From assembly GCA_964035575.1 (NCBI GenBank), contig OZ037883.1, positions 620,001 through 684,000 on the forward strand: a stretch of DNA of 64,000 nt. The letters run 5' to 3'. The stretch is from Rhynchopus sp. YZ270_cl-10 (Eukaryota; Euglenozoa; Diplonemea; Diplonemida; Diplonemidae). Below are positions 10,838 to 20,792 of the stretch, one piece after another. The position numbers and the translations under genes were made by a program. The first letter of the stretch is position 1. Each line of letters starts with the position of its first letter. The notes below the pieces were generated by a model that worked only from the letters and a program-made list of their open reading frames with translations, did no database searches and had not been told where the DNA came from.

Positions 10838-11801
10838 GTGGACTAAATTATCGCAAAGGTGAGAGTTGTGAGGGAGGACACGCAAAACAAAACAAAAACA
10901 ATGGTGACCGGTGATTTGTTGTTCTTTTGAAATTAGCTTGCTTCGCTGCTGAAGACAGTGTTTTCTGCAAGATCATATTTGAAAGAAAAATAAACACACT
11001 TTTCCTGGGCAGTGTCTGTTGTAGTAAAGCAACAACAGTAATAAATGACATGAATAAATCATGCAAACCTGCCCTCTATTCCAGAAAGTGTGTGACAAAT
11101 TTTGGTTTTTTTTTGTATAGTTTTAGTGTGACTGCATTTCCAATGACGAAATGAAGACCTGTATAGCTCAGTCCAAGAAGCAACACAACAAAGCAAACAA
11201 ACGTTGCATAGTGTTGTGTTGACAGACGGTACCAAAAAAAAATAATAATTTGAGATCAAAAAAATGTGCGGGAAAGGAGTGCCTCTCGGGATGAGTGTTC
11301 TTGCAGTGCGCCTTCATTCAACACACCCACGAGGTGGTGCTCCTGCTTCCCAACAAGAAAAACAAGGTAAAAGCAAAGGTGAAAGACAAGAGAGGAAAGA
11401 CAAAGAAACAACGCGAACATAAATACGCCGTTCCGTCCAACGTTGTGTTGTGTTGGTTGACGGACGTTAACAAAAAAATAATGGTTGCTCTGTTTAAAAT
11501 GAAAAACGTCAGGTTTCCCCAGCAAAGCTGCGAACCTGAAAAACCTATCTCCTGGTTCATAATAGTAAAAGTGACTGTTGCCAACAATAAAAACGGCAAG
11601 AAAACGGTGACAAGGGCAAATTCGAATGAAACCCCGGGCTGGGCAGGAGGAAAGGGGAAAGCCAGTTTGCAAACTAATGCAGAGGCTCCAGAGCAGGCGT
11701 GAGGTGCAAATGTGCGCCGCACACACAACTCAAGCGGAAAACAGGTAGAAGCAAACGACATCGTTGCAAATAGATCTATAGTGTATAATCATCAGCCTCC
11801 A
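10838..11801 (-). repeat. Diverged first spacer of the array
   Basis: It aligns with the spacers at 13641-14798, 16638-17795 and 19635-20792 over most of its length, but with many substitutions and indels. It also lacks the piece with CCCTAAAACCGTAAAGCGG that the later spacers carry near 14696. No coding frame is conserved between the two versions, so the spacer is non-coding and probably holds the promoter and 3' signals. Confidence 0.85.
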
Positions 11802-13640
11802 TCAGACCGGTCCGGCGGCGGCGCCTCCGTTGCCAGCCCCAGCACCAGCACAGGACGTTGCGCACGAGGAAGTGGCAGCAGGGGGCGTGAAGTCATCAGG
11901 GCACCACGAGGAGACACACATGCCGGCAGCTCCCTCCCCCGAGGTACCCGCCTCCCAAGCACACTCCGGCATCGCAGCGTTACAGGCCGTCTCGTCCGCA
12001 AACCCATCACACGCCGTCGCACCCTGCCGCACGAAGACCGCCACGTTCGCAAGCGGCGCAGTCAGGGCAGGGAGCTCCTCAACAGTCCCCGCAGGCACAA
12101 GCTTCCGGAAGGCAACTGTCGGGTGCGTCGCACCGTCTGCCCCGTCGTCCGCAACAACAAAACCCGCATCCACACCCTGCTGGAACGTCGGGGCACAGCT
12201 CCCCGTATCCCACCCAGCATCAGGCAGCAGCGACACCAGCCCGCCGTTTGTGGGCGTCGAGCACGGTGGGCAGTGGTACGTCGCCACAAGCACCTCGCAC
12301 GGCTTCTCCTCGCAGTTGAACGGGCAGGCCACGCGCAGCACGTTGTCCGCCCCAATCACACCCGCAATGTCCACCGGGAAGAACGCCGCCATGTTCGCCT
12401 GCACAAAGGCAGGCGGGAAGTTCGCAAACGTCACCGAGGGCTCCCCGTTCGGGTGCATCCCCTCCCTAACCTCCTCGCCTGCCCCAAAGCTGTCCACAGT
12501 GCCTTCTGGGCTCACAACCTCAACCTCAACGGGCTCCCCGCCGTCCACACAGGGCTCCGTCGTCTCCCCCCCTGTTGGTGTGGGTGGGGTCGGCGGTGTG
12601 CCAGCAGGCGAGTTTGTGTTCCCTTCTGGGGTTGGTGGCGATGGTGGTGTCGGCGGTGTCCCAGCAGGTGAGTTGGTGTTGCCCTCTGGGGTTGGCGGTG
12701 TGGGGGGTGTTGGCGGTGTGCCGGACGGGGAGTTTGTGTTTCCCTCTGGGGTTGGTGGCGATGGTGGTGTGGGCGGTGTGGGTGGTGTGCCGGACGGGGA
12801 GTCTGTGTTGCCCTCTGGGGTTGGCGGTGTTGGTGGCGTGGGTGGCGATGGTGGTGTCGGCGGTGTCCCAGCAGGCGAGTCCGTGTTACCCTCTGGGGTT
12901 GGTGGTGTCGGCGGGGTCGGAGGCGACGGTGGTGTGCCGGACGGGGAATCTGTGTTCCCCTCTGGGGTTGGTGGCGATGGTGGTGTCGGTGGTGTCGGCG
13001 GTGGTGTCCCAGCAGGCGAGTCCGTCCTGCCCCCTGTCGGCGGCGTGGGTGGTGTCGGCGGTGTAGGTGGTGTCGGCGGCCTTGGCGGTGGTCCCGAAGG
13101 AGAGTCCGTCCTGCCCCCTGTCGGCGGTGTAGGCGGTGTAGGAGGTGTAGGCGGCCTTGGCGGTGGTCCCGAAGGCGAGTACGTCTTGCTCCACCATGGC
13201 GGCGACGGCGGCGACGGCGGACTGCCACCGGGTGACTTGGTCTTGCAGCCCCTCTCGTACTTGCCCTTCTTCTTGTACTCCTTCTTACCCCACTTCTCGT
13301 ACTTGCCCTTCCAGGTCCTCCCACCTCCCCACCTCTCCTGCTTCTCCTTCTCACCCTTGTTCCACTTCCCCACGCGACCGCCGTGGCGACTGCTGCTGCG
13401 ACCACTGTGGCGGCTGCTGCTGCGGCCACCGCTCCTGCTCCAGCTCCTGCTCCTGCCCCTGTAGCGACTCCCCCCGCCACGGGACATCCCCCCGCGACTC
13501 GACCCACGCTGACGCGACCTCGTCAGCACGCCAGCATCCCGGCCATCCATCTCAGTGTGCCCACCCACACCCACATCCGCATCCGCACACATCGCAGTCG
13601 ACAGAAGAAGCAACGCAGCTCCGCATTTGCGCATCATCAT
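11802..13640 (-). CDS. Secreted proline-rich protein, array copy 1
   Basis: Single exon, 612 aa. The start is the ATG at 13640 giving MMMRKCGAALLLLSTAMCADA, a clear signal peptide; a longer open frame upstream has no ATG. After it comes a basic R/S/G-rich stretch (RGRSRSWSRSGGR, then SSSRH repeats), then a lysine-rich segment. About ten units of (S/T)PPTPP blocks follow, separated by EGNTDSPSGTPP-like or GGRTDSPSG-like linkers. The C-terminal 230 residues carry many paired cysteines (CPFNCEEKPC, CPPCS, CDGFADETACNAAMPECAW). The build resembles extracellular matrix or cell-wall hydroxyproline-rich glycoproteins with a disulfide-rich head. I do not recognise the C-terminal domain. The gene body appears identical in all four copies apart from one silent site in copy 4. 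Confidence 0.88.
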   Translation of the reverse strand: MMMRKCGAALLLLSTAMCADADVGVGGHTEMDGRDAGVLTRSRQRGSSRGGMSRGGGSRYRGRSRSWSRSGGRSSSRHSGRSSSRHGGRVGKWNKGEKEKQERWGGGRTWKGKYEKWGKKEYKKKGKYERGCKTKSPGGSPPSPPSPPWWSKTYSPSGPPPRPPTPPTPPTPPTGGRTDSPSGPPPRPPTPPTPPTPPTPPTGGRTDSPAGTPPPTPPTPPSPPTPEGNTDSPSGTPPSPPTPPTPPTPEGNTDSPAGTPPTPPSPPTPPTPPTPEGNTDSPSGTPPTPPTPPSPPTPEGNTNSPSGTPPTPPTPPTPEGNTNSPAGTPPTPPSPPTPEGNTNSPAGTPPTPPTPTGGETTEPCVDGGEPVEVEVVSPEGTVDSFGAGEEVREGMHPNGEPSVTFANFPPAFVQANMAAFFPVDIAGVIGADNVLRVACPFNCEEKPCEVLVATYHCPPCSTPTNGGLVSLLPDAGWDTGSCAPTFQQGVDAGFVVADDGADGATHPTVAFRKLVPAGTVEELPALTAPLANVAVFVRQGATACDGFADETACNAAMPECAWEAGTSGEGAAGMCVSSWCPDDFTPPAATSSCATSCAGAGAGNGGAAAGPV

Positions 13641-14798
13641 CGTTGTGTTGTGTTTGTGTATAGGTTCAATCTGACGGTTGTTGCTTTTTTGGGGTGACAC
13701 AAGAAACGACAATGTTGACTACATTATCGCAAAGGTGAGGGTTGTCTGTGAGGACACGCAAAACAGAACAAAAAAAACAATGGTGATCTTTTTTATTTTG
13801 TGTATTTTTATTTTTATTTTTTTTGCAATTAGCTCGCTTCGCTGCCGAAGAGACAGTGTTTTCTGCAAGATAATATTTGAAAGAAAATAATCACACTCAC
13901 ACTTTTCCTGGTGGGCAGTGTCTGTTGTAGTAAAGCAACAACAGTAATAAATGACATGAATAAAGCATGCAAACCTGCCCTCTATTCCAGAAAGTGTGTG
14001 ACAAATTTTGGTTTTTTGTTTGTTCATTTTTTAGTGTGACTGCATTACCAAAGAAGAAATGAAGACCTATATAGCTCTGTCCAAGCAGCAGCACAACAAA
14101 GCCAACAAGGGCAAACGTTGCGTTGTGTTGTGTTGTGGTGTTGTATTGACGGACGGTAACAAAAAATATATATAATGAGTTGAGAGCAAAAAATGCGCGG
14201 GAAAGGAGTGCCTCTCGGGATGAGCGGTCATTCAGCGCGCAAACACACCCACGAGGTGGTGCTCCTGCTTCCCAACAAGAAAAACAAGGTAACAGTGCAA
14301 AGGTGCAAAGAAAGACAAAGAGAGGGAAAGCAAAGAAACAACTTGAAAAATGAATGTGCCGTTCCGTCCAACGTTGTGTTGTGTTGTGTTGGTTGACGGA
14401 CGTTAACAAAAAAAATAATAATGGTTGCTTCGTTTGAAATGAAAGCGTCAGGTTTCCCCAGCAAGCTGCGAACCTGAAAAACCTATCCCCTGGTTCATAA
14501 TAGTAAAAGTGACTGTTGCCAATAATATAAACGGCAAGAAAACGGTGACAAGGGCAAATTCGAATGAAACCCCGGGCTGGGCAGGAGGAAAGGGGAAAGC
14601 CAGTTTGCAAACTAATGCAGAGGCTCCAGAGCAGGCGTGAGGTGCAAATGTGCGCCGCACACACAACTCGGGCAAAGAGGTGCTAAAACAGGTAAACCCT
14701 AAAACCGTAAAGCGGTAAACAGGTAGAAGCGAACGACCATCGTTGCAAATATATGTATACTATAGGCAAAACAATTAATGTATAATCATCAGCCTCCA
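13641..14798 (-). repeat. Array spacer between copies 1 and 2
   Basis: About 1.16 kb, repeated at 16638-17795 and 19635-20792. Within it two related GT-rich pieces ending in TTGACGGACG plus GTAAC or TTAAC (near 14142 and 14393) look like an older internal duplication. A 255-codon minus frame (13897-14664) is broken in the diverged first spacer, so it is not taken as a gene. Confidence 0.8.
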
Positions 14799-16637
14799 TC
14801 AGACCGGTCCGGCGGCGGCGCCTCCGTTGCCAGCCCCAGCACCAGCACAGGACGTTGCGCACGAGGAAGTGGCAGCAGGGGGCGTGAAGTCATCAGGGCA
14901 CCACGAGGAGACACACATGCCGGCAGCTCCCTCCCCCGAGGTACCCGCCTCCCAAGCACACTCCGGCATCGCAGCGTTACAGGCCGTCTCGTCCGCAAAC
15001 CCATCACACGCCGTCGCACCCTGCCGCACGAAGACCGCCACGTTCGCAAGCGGCGCAGTCAGGGCAGGGAGCTCCTCAACAGTCCCCGCAGGCACAAGCT
15101 TCCGGAAGGCAACTGTCGGGTGCGTCGCACCGTCTGCCCCGTCGTCCGCAACAACAAAACCCGCATCCACACCCTGCTGGAACGTCGGGGCACAGCTCCC
15201 CGTATCCCACCCAGCATCAGGCAGCAGCGACACCAGCCCGCCGTTTGTGGGCGTCGAGCACGGTGGGCAGTGGTACGTCGCCACAAGCACCTCGCACGGC
15301 TTCTCCTCGCAGTTGAACGGGCAGGCCACGCGCAGCACGTTGTCCGCCCCAATCACACCCGCAATGTCCACCGGGAAGAACGCCGCCATGTTCGCCTGCA
15401 CAAAGGCAGGCGGGAAGTTCGCAAACGTCACCGAGGGCTCCCCGTTCGGGTGCATCCCCTCCCTAACCTCCTCGCCTGCCCCAAAGCTGTCCACAGTGCC
15501 TTCTGGGCTCACAACCTCAACCTCAACGGGCTCCCCGCCGTCCACACAGGGCTCCGTCGTCTCCCCCCCTGTTGGTGTGGGTGGGGTCGGCGGTGTGCCA
15601 GCAGGCGAGTTTGTGTTCCCTTCTGGGGTTGGTGGCGATGGTGGTGTCGGCGGTGTCCCAGCAGGTGAGTTGGTGTTGCCCTCTGGGGTTGGCGGTGTGG
15701 GGGGTGTTGGCGGTGTGCCGGACGGGGAGTTTGTGTTTCCCTCTGGGGTTGGTGGCGATGGTGGTGTGGGCGGTGTGGGTGGTGTGCCGGACGGGGAGTC
15801 TGTGTTGCCCTCTGGGGTTGGCGGTGTTGGTGGCGTGGGTGGCGATGGTGGTGTCGGCGGTGTCCCAGCAGGCGAGTCCGTGTTACCCTCTGGGGTTGGT
15901 GGTGTCGGCGGGGTCGGAGGCGACGGTGGTGTGCCGGACGGGGAATCTGTGTTCCCCTCTGGGGTTGGTGGCGATGGTGGTGTCGGTGGTGTCGGCGGTG
16001 GTGTCCCAGCAGGCGAGTCCGTCCTGCCCCCTGTCGGCGGCGTGGGTGGTGTCGGCGGTGTAGGTGGTGTCGGCGGCCTTGGCGGTGGTCCCGAAGGAGA
16101 GTCCGTCCTGCCCCCTGTCGGCGGTGTAGGCGGTGTAGGAGGTGTAGGCGGCCTTGGCGGTGGTCCCGAAGGCGAGTACGTCTTGCTCCACCATGGCGGC
16201 GACGGCGGCGACGGCGGACTGCCACCGGGTGACTTGGTCTTGCAGCCCCTCTCGTACTTGCCCTTCTTCTTGTACTCCTTCTTACCCCACTTCTCGTACT
16301 TGCCCTTCCAGGTCCTCCCACCTCCCCACCTCTCCTGCTTCTCCTTCTCACCCTTGTTCCACTTCCCCACGCGACCGCCGTGGCGACTGCTGCTGCGACC
16401 ACTGTGGCGGCTGCTGCTGCGGCCACCGCTCCTGCTCCAGCTCCTGCTCCTGCCCCTGTAGCGACTCCCCCCGCCACGGGACATCCCCCCGCGACTCGAC
16501 CCACGCTGACGCGACCTCGTCAGCACGCCAGCATCCCGGCCATCCATCTCAGTGTGCCCACCCACACCCACATCCGCATCCGCACACATCGCAGTCGACA
16601 GAAGAAGCAACGCAGCTCCGCATTTGCGCATCATCAT
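14799..16637 (-). CDS. Secreted proline-rich protein, array copy 2
   Basis: Encodes the same 612-aa protein as the gene at 11802-13640, residue for residue. It is the first copy preceded and followed by the homogeneous spacer, so it belongs to the recently amplified part of the array. Confidence 0.88.
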   Translation of the reverse strand: MMMRKCGAALLLLSTAMCADADVGVGGHTEMDGRDAGVLTRSRQRGSSRGGMSRGGGSRYRGRSRSWSRSGGRSSSRHSGRSSSRHGGRVGKWNKGEKEKQERWGGGRTWKGKYEKWGKKEYKKKGKYERGCKTKSPGGSPPSPPSPPWWSKTYSPSGPPPRPPTPPTPPTPPTGGRTDSPSGPPPRPPTPPTPPTPPTPPTGGRTDSPAGTPPPTPPTPPSPPTPEGNTDSPSGTPPSPPTPPTPPTPEGNTDSPAGTPPTPPSPPTPPTPPTPEGNTDSPSGTPPTPPTPPSPPTPEGNTNSPSGTPPTPPTPPTPEGNTNSPAGTPPTPPSPPTPEGNTNSPAGTPPTPPTPTGGETTEPCVDGGEPVEVEVVSPEGTVDSFGAGEEVREGMHPNGEPSVTFANFPPAFVQANMAAFFPVDIAGVIGADNVLRVACPFNCEEKPCEVLVATYHCPPCSTPTNGGLVSLLPDAGWDTGSCAPTFQQGVDAGFVVADDGADGATHPTVAFRKLVPAGTVEELPALTAPLANVAVFVRQGATACDGFADETACNAAMPECAWEAGTSGEGAAGMCVSSWCPDDFTPPAATSSCATSCAGAGAGNGGAAAGPV

Positions 16638-17795
16638 CGTTGTGTTGTGTTTGTGTATAGGTTCAATCTGACGGTTGTTGCTTTTTTGGGGTGACACAAG
16701 AAACGACAATGTTGACTACATTATCGCAAAGGTGAGGGTTGTCTGTGAGGACACGCAAAACAGAACAAAAAAAACAATGGTGATCTTTTTTATTTTGTGT
16801 ATTTTTATTTTTATTTTTTTTGCAATTAGCTCGCTTCGCTGCCGAAGAGACAGTGTTTTCTGCAAGATAATATTTGAAAGAAAATAATCACACTCACACT
16901 TTTCCTGGTGGGCAGTGTCTGTTGTAGTAAAGCAACAACAGTAATAAATGACATGAATAAAGCATGCAAACCTGCCCTCTATTCCAGAAAGTGTGTGACA
17001 AATTTTGGTTTTTTGTTTGTTCATTTTTTAGTGTGACTGCATTACCAAAGAAGAAATGAAGACCTATATAGCTCTGTCCAAGCAGCAGCACAACAAAGCC
17101 AACAAGGGCAAACGTTGCGTTGTGTTGTGTTGTGGTGTTGTATTGACGGACGGTAACAAAAAATATATATAATGAGTTGAGAGCAAAAAATGCGCGGGAA
17201 AGGAGTGCCTCTCGGGATGAGCGGTCATTCAGCGCGCAAACACACCCACGAGGTGGTGCTCCTGCTTCCCAACAAGAAAAACAAGGTAACAGTGCAAAGG
17301 TGCAAAGAAAGACAAAGAGAGGGAAAGCAAAGAAACAACTTGAAAAATGAATGTGCCGTTCCGTCCAACGTTGTGTTGTGTTGTGTTGGTTGACGGACGT
17401 TAACAAAAAAAATAATAATGGTTGCTTCGTTTGAAATGAAAGCGTCAGGTTTCCCCAGCAAGCTGCGAACCTGAAAAACCTATCCCCTGGTTCATAATAG
17501 TAAAAGTGACTGTTGCCAATAATATAAACGGCAAGAAAACGGTGACAAGGGCAAATTCGAATGAAACCCCGGGCTGGGCAGGAGGAAAGGGGAAAGCCAG
17601 TTTGCAAACTAATGCAGAGGCTCCAGAGCAGGCGTGAGGTGCAAATGTGCGCCGCACACACAACTCGGGCAAAGAGGTGCTAAAACAGGTAAACCCTAAA
17701 ACCGTAAAGCGGTAAACAGGTAGAAGCGAACGACCATCGTTGCAAATATATGTATACTATAGGCAAAACAATTAATGTATAATCATCAGCCTCCA

Positions 17796-19634
17796 TCAGA
17801 CCGGTCCGGCGGCGGCGCCTCCGTTGCCAGCCCCAGCACCAGCACAGGACGTTGCGCACGAGGAAGTGGCAGCAGGGGGCGTGAAGTCATCAGGGCACCA
17901 CGAGGAGACACACATGCCGGCAGCTCCCTCCCCCGAGGTACCCGCCTCCCAAGCACACTCCGGCATCGCAGCGTTACAGGCCGTCTCGTCCGCAAACCCA
18001 TCACACGCCGTCGCACCCTGCCGCACGAAGACCGCCACGTTCGCAAGCGGCGCAGTCAGGGCAGGGAGCTCCTCAACAGTCCCCGCAGGCACAAGCTTCC
18101 GGAAGGCAACTGTCGGGTGCGTCGCACCGTCTGCCCCGTCGTCCGCAACAACAAAACCCGCATCCACACCCTGCTGGAACGTCGGGGCACAGCTCCCCGT
18201 ATCCCACCCAGCATCAGGCAGCAGCGACACCAGCCCGCCGTTTGTGGGCGTCGAGCACGGTGGGCAGTGGTACGTCGCCACAAGCACCTCGCACGGCTTC
18301 TCCTCGCAGTTGAACGGGCAGGCCACGCGCAGCACGTTGTCCGCCCCAATCACACCCGCAATGTCCACCGGGAAGAACGCCGCCATGTTCGCCTGCACAA
18401 AGGCAGGCGGGAAGTTCGCAAACGTCACCGAGGGCTCCCCGTTCGGGTGCATCCCCTCCCTAACCTCCTCGCCTGCCCCAAAGCTGTCCACAGTGCCTTC
18501 TGGGCTCACAACCTCAACCTCAACGGGCTCCCCGCCGTCCACACAGGGCTCCGTCGTCTCCCCCCCTGTTGGTGTGGGTGGGGTCGGCGGTGTGCCAGCA
18601 GGCGAGTTTGTGTTCCCTTCTGGGGTTGGTGGCGATGGTGGTGTCGGCGGTGTCCCAGCAGGTGAGTTGGTGTTGCCCTCTGGGGTTGGCGGTGTGGGGG
18701 GTGTTGGCGGTGTGCCGGACGGGGAGTTTGTGTTTCCCTCTGGGGTTGGTGGCGATGGTGGTGTGGGCGGTGTGGGTGGTGTGCCGGACGGGGAGTCTGT
18801 GTTGCCCTCTGGGGTTGGCGGTGTTGGTGGCGTGGGTGGCGATGGTGGTGTCGGCGGTGTCCCAGCAGGCGAGTCCGTGTTACCCTCTGGGGTTGGTGGT
18901 GTCGGCGGGGTCGGAGGCGACGGTGGTGTGCCGGACGGGGAATCTGTGTTCCCCTCTGGGGTTGGTGGCGATGGTGGTGTCGGTGGTGTCGGCGGTGGTG
19001 TCCCAGCAGGCGAGTCCGTCCTGCCCCCTGTCGGCGGCGTGGGTGGTGTCGGCGGTGTAGGTGGTGTCGGCGGCCTTGGCGGTGGTCCCGAAGGAGAGTC
19101 CGTCCTGCCCCCTGTCGGCGGTGTAGGCGGTGTAGGAGGTGTAGGCGGCCTTGGCGGTGGTCCCGAAGGCGAGTACGTCTTGCTCCACCATGGCGGCGAC
19201 GGCGGCGACGGCGGACTGCCACCGGGTGACTTGGTCTTGCAGCCCCTCTCGTACTTGCCCTTCTTCTTGTACTCCTTCTTACCCCACTTCTCGTACTTGC
19301 CCTTCCAGGTCCTCCCACCTCCCCACCTCTCCTGCTTCTCCTTCTCACCCTTGTTCCACTTCCCCACGCGACCGCCGTGGCGACTGCTGCTGCGACCACT
19401 GTGGCGGCTGCTGCTGCGGCCACCGCTCCTGCTCCAGCTCCTGCTCCTGCCCCTGTAGCGACTCCCCCCGCCACGGGACATCCCCCCGCGACTCGACCCA
19501 CGCTGACGCGACCTCGTCAGCACGCCAGCATCCCGGCCATCCATCTCAGTGTGCCCACCCACACCCACATCCGCATCCGCACACATCGCAGTCGACAGAA
19601 GAAGCAACGCAGCTCCGCATTTGCGCATCATCAT
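17796..19634 (-). CDS. Secreted proline-rich protein, array copy 3
   Basis: Same 612-aa product as the other copies. No difference from copy 2 was noticed in the gene or its flanks. Confidence 0.88.
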   Translation of the reverse strand: MMMRKCGAALLLLSTAMCADADVGVGGHTEMDGRDAGVLTRSRQRGSSRGGMSRGGGSRYRGRSRSWSRSGGRSSSRHSGRSSSRHGGRVGKWNKGEKEKQERWGGGRTWKGKYEKWGKKEYKKKGKYERGCKTKSPGGSPPSPPSPPWWSKTYSPSGPPPRPPTPPTPPTPPTGGRTDSPSGPPPRPPTPPTPPTPPTPPTGGRTDSPAGTPPPTPPTPPSPPTPEGNTDSPSGTPPSPPTPPTPPTPEGNTDSPAGTPPTPPSPPTPPTPPTPEGNTDSPSGTPPTPPTPPSPPTPEGNTNSPSGTPPTPPTPPTPEGNTNSPAGTPPTPPSPPTPEGNTNSPAGTPPTPPTPTGGETTEPCVDGGEPVEVEVVSPEGTVDSFGAGEEVREGMHPNGEPSVTFANFPPAFVQANMAAFFPVDIAGVIGADNVLRVACPFNCEEKPCEVLVATYHCPPCSTPTNGGLVSLLPDAGWDTGSCAPTFQQGVDAGFVVADDGADGATHPTVAFRKLVPAGTVEELPALTAPLANVAVFVRQGATACDGFADETACNAAMPECAWEAGTSGEGAAGMCVSSWCPDDFTPPAATSSCATSCAGAGAGNGGAAAGPV

Positions 19635-20792
19635 CGTTGTGTTGTGTTTGTGTATAGGTTCAATCTGACGGTTGTTGCTTTTTTGGGGTGACACAAGAAA
19701 CGACAATGTTGACTACATTATCGCAAAGGTGAGGGTTGTCTGTGAGGACACGCAAAACAGAACAAAAAAAACAATGGTGATCTTTTTTATTTTGTGTATT
19801 TTTATTTTTATTTTTTTTGCAATTAGCTCGCTTCGCTGCCGAAGAGACAGTGTTTTCTGCAAGATAATATTTGAAAGAAAATAATCACACTCACACTTTT
19901 CCTGGTGGGCAGTGTCTGTTGTAGTAAAGCAACAACAGTAATAAATGACATGAATAAAGCATGCAAACCTGCCCTCTATTCCAGAAAGTGTGTGACAAAT
20001 TTTGGTTTTTTGTTTGTTCATTTTTTAGTGTGACTGCATTACCAAAGAAGAAATGAAGACCTATATAGCTCTGTCCAAGCAGCAGCACAACAAAGCCAAC
20101 AAGGGCAAACGTTGCGTTGTGTTGTGTTGTGGTGTTGTATTGACGGACGGTAACAAAAAATATATATAATGAGTTGAGAGCAAAAAATGCGCGGGAAAGG
20201 AGTGCCTCTCGGGATGAGCGGTCATTCAGCGCGCAAACACACCCACGAGGTGGTGCTCCTGCTTCCCAACAAGAAAAACAAGGTAACAGTGCAAAGGTGC
20301 AAAGAAAGACAAAGAGAGGGAAAGCAAAGAAACAACTTGAAAAATGAATGTGCCGTTCCGTCCAACGTTGTGTTGTGTTGTGTTGGTTGACGGACGTTAA
20401 CAAAAAAAATAATAATGGTTGCTTCGTTTGAAATGAAAGCGTCAGGTTTCCCCAGCAAGCTGCGAACCTGAAAAACCTATCCCCTGGTTCATAATAGTAA
20501 AAGTGACTGTTGCCAATAATATAAACGGCAAGAAAACGGTGACAAGGGCAAATTCGAATGAAACCCCGGGCTGGGCAGGAGGAAAGGGGAAAGCCAGTTT
20601 GCAAACTAATGCAGAGGCTCCAGAGCAGGCGTGAGGTGCAAATGTGCGCCGCACACACAACTCGGGCAAAGAGGTGCTAAAACAGGTAAACCCTAAAACC
20701 GTAAAGCGGTAAACAGGTAGAAGCGAACGACCATCGTTGCAAATATATGTATACTATAGGCAAAACAATTAATGTATAATCATCAGCCTCCA

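Noticed and set aside
11830-13464. A 544-codon plus-strand frame antisense to the array gene (and its three repeats)
   Set aside because: It is the mirror of the PPTPP repeats, giving GGVGG runs; it has no signal peptide and ends in leucine/proline noise. The minus-strand frame has a proper start and signal peptide.
13897-14664. A 255-codon minus-strand frame in the array spacers
   Set aside because: It stays open in the three identical spacers, but the related first spacer breaks it, and its composition (F/L/C-rich) is that of non-coding A/T sequence.
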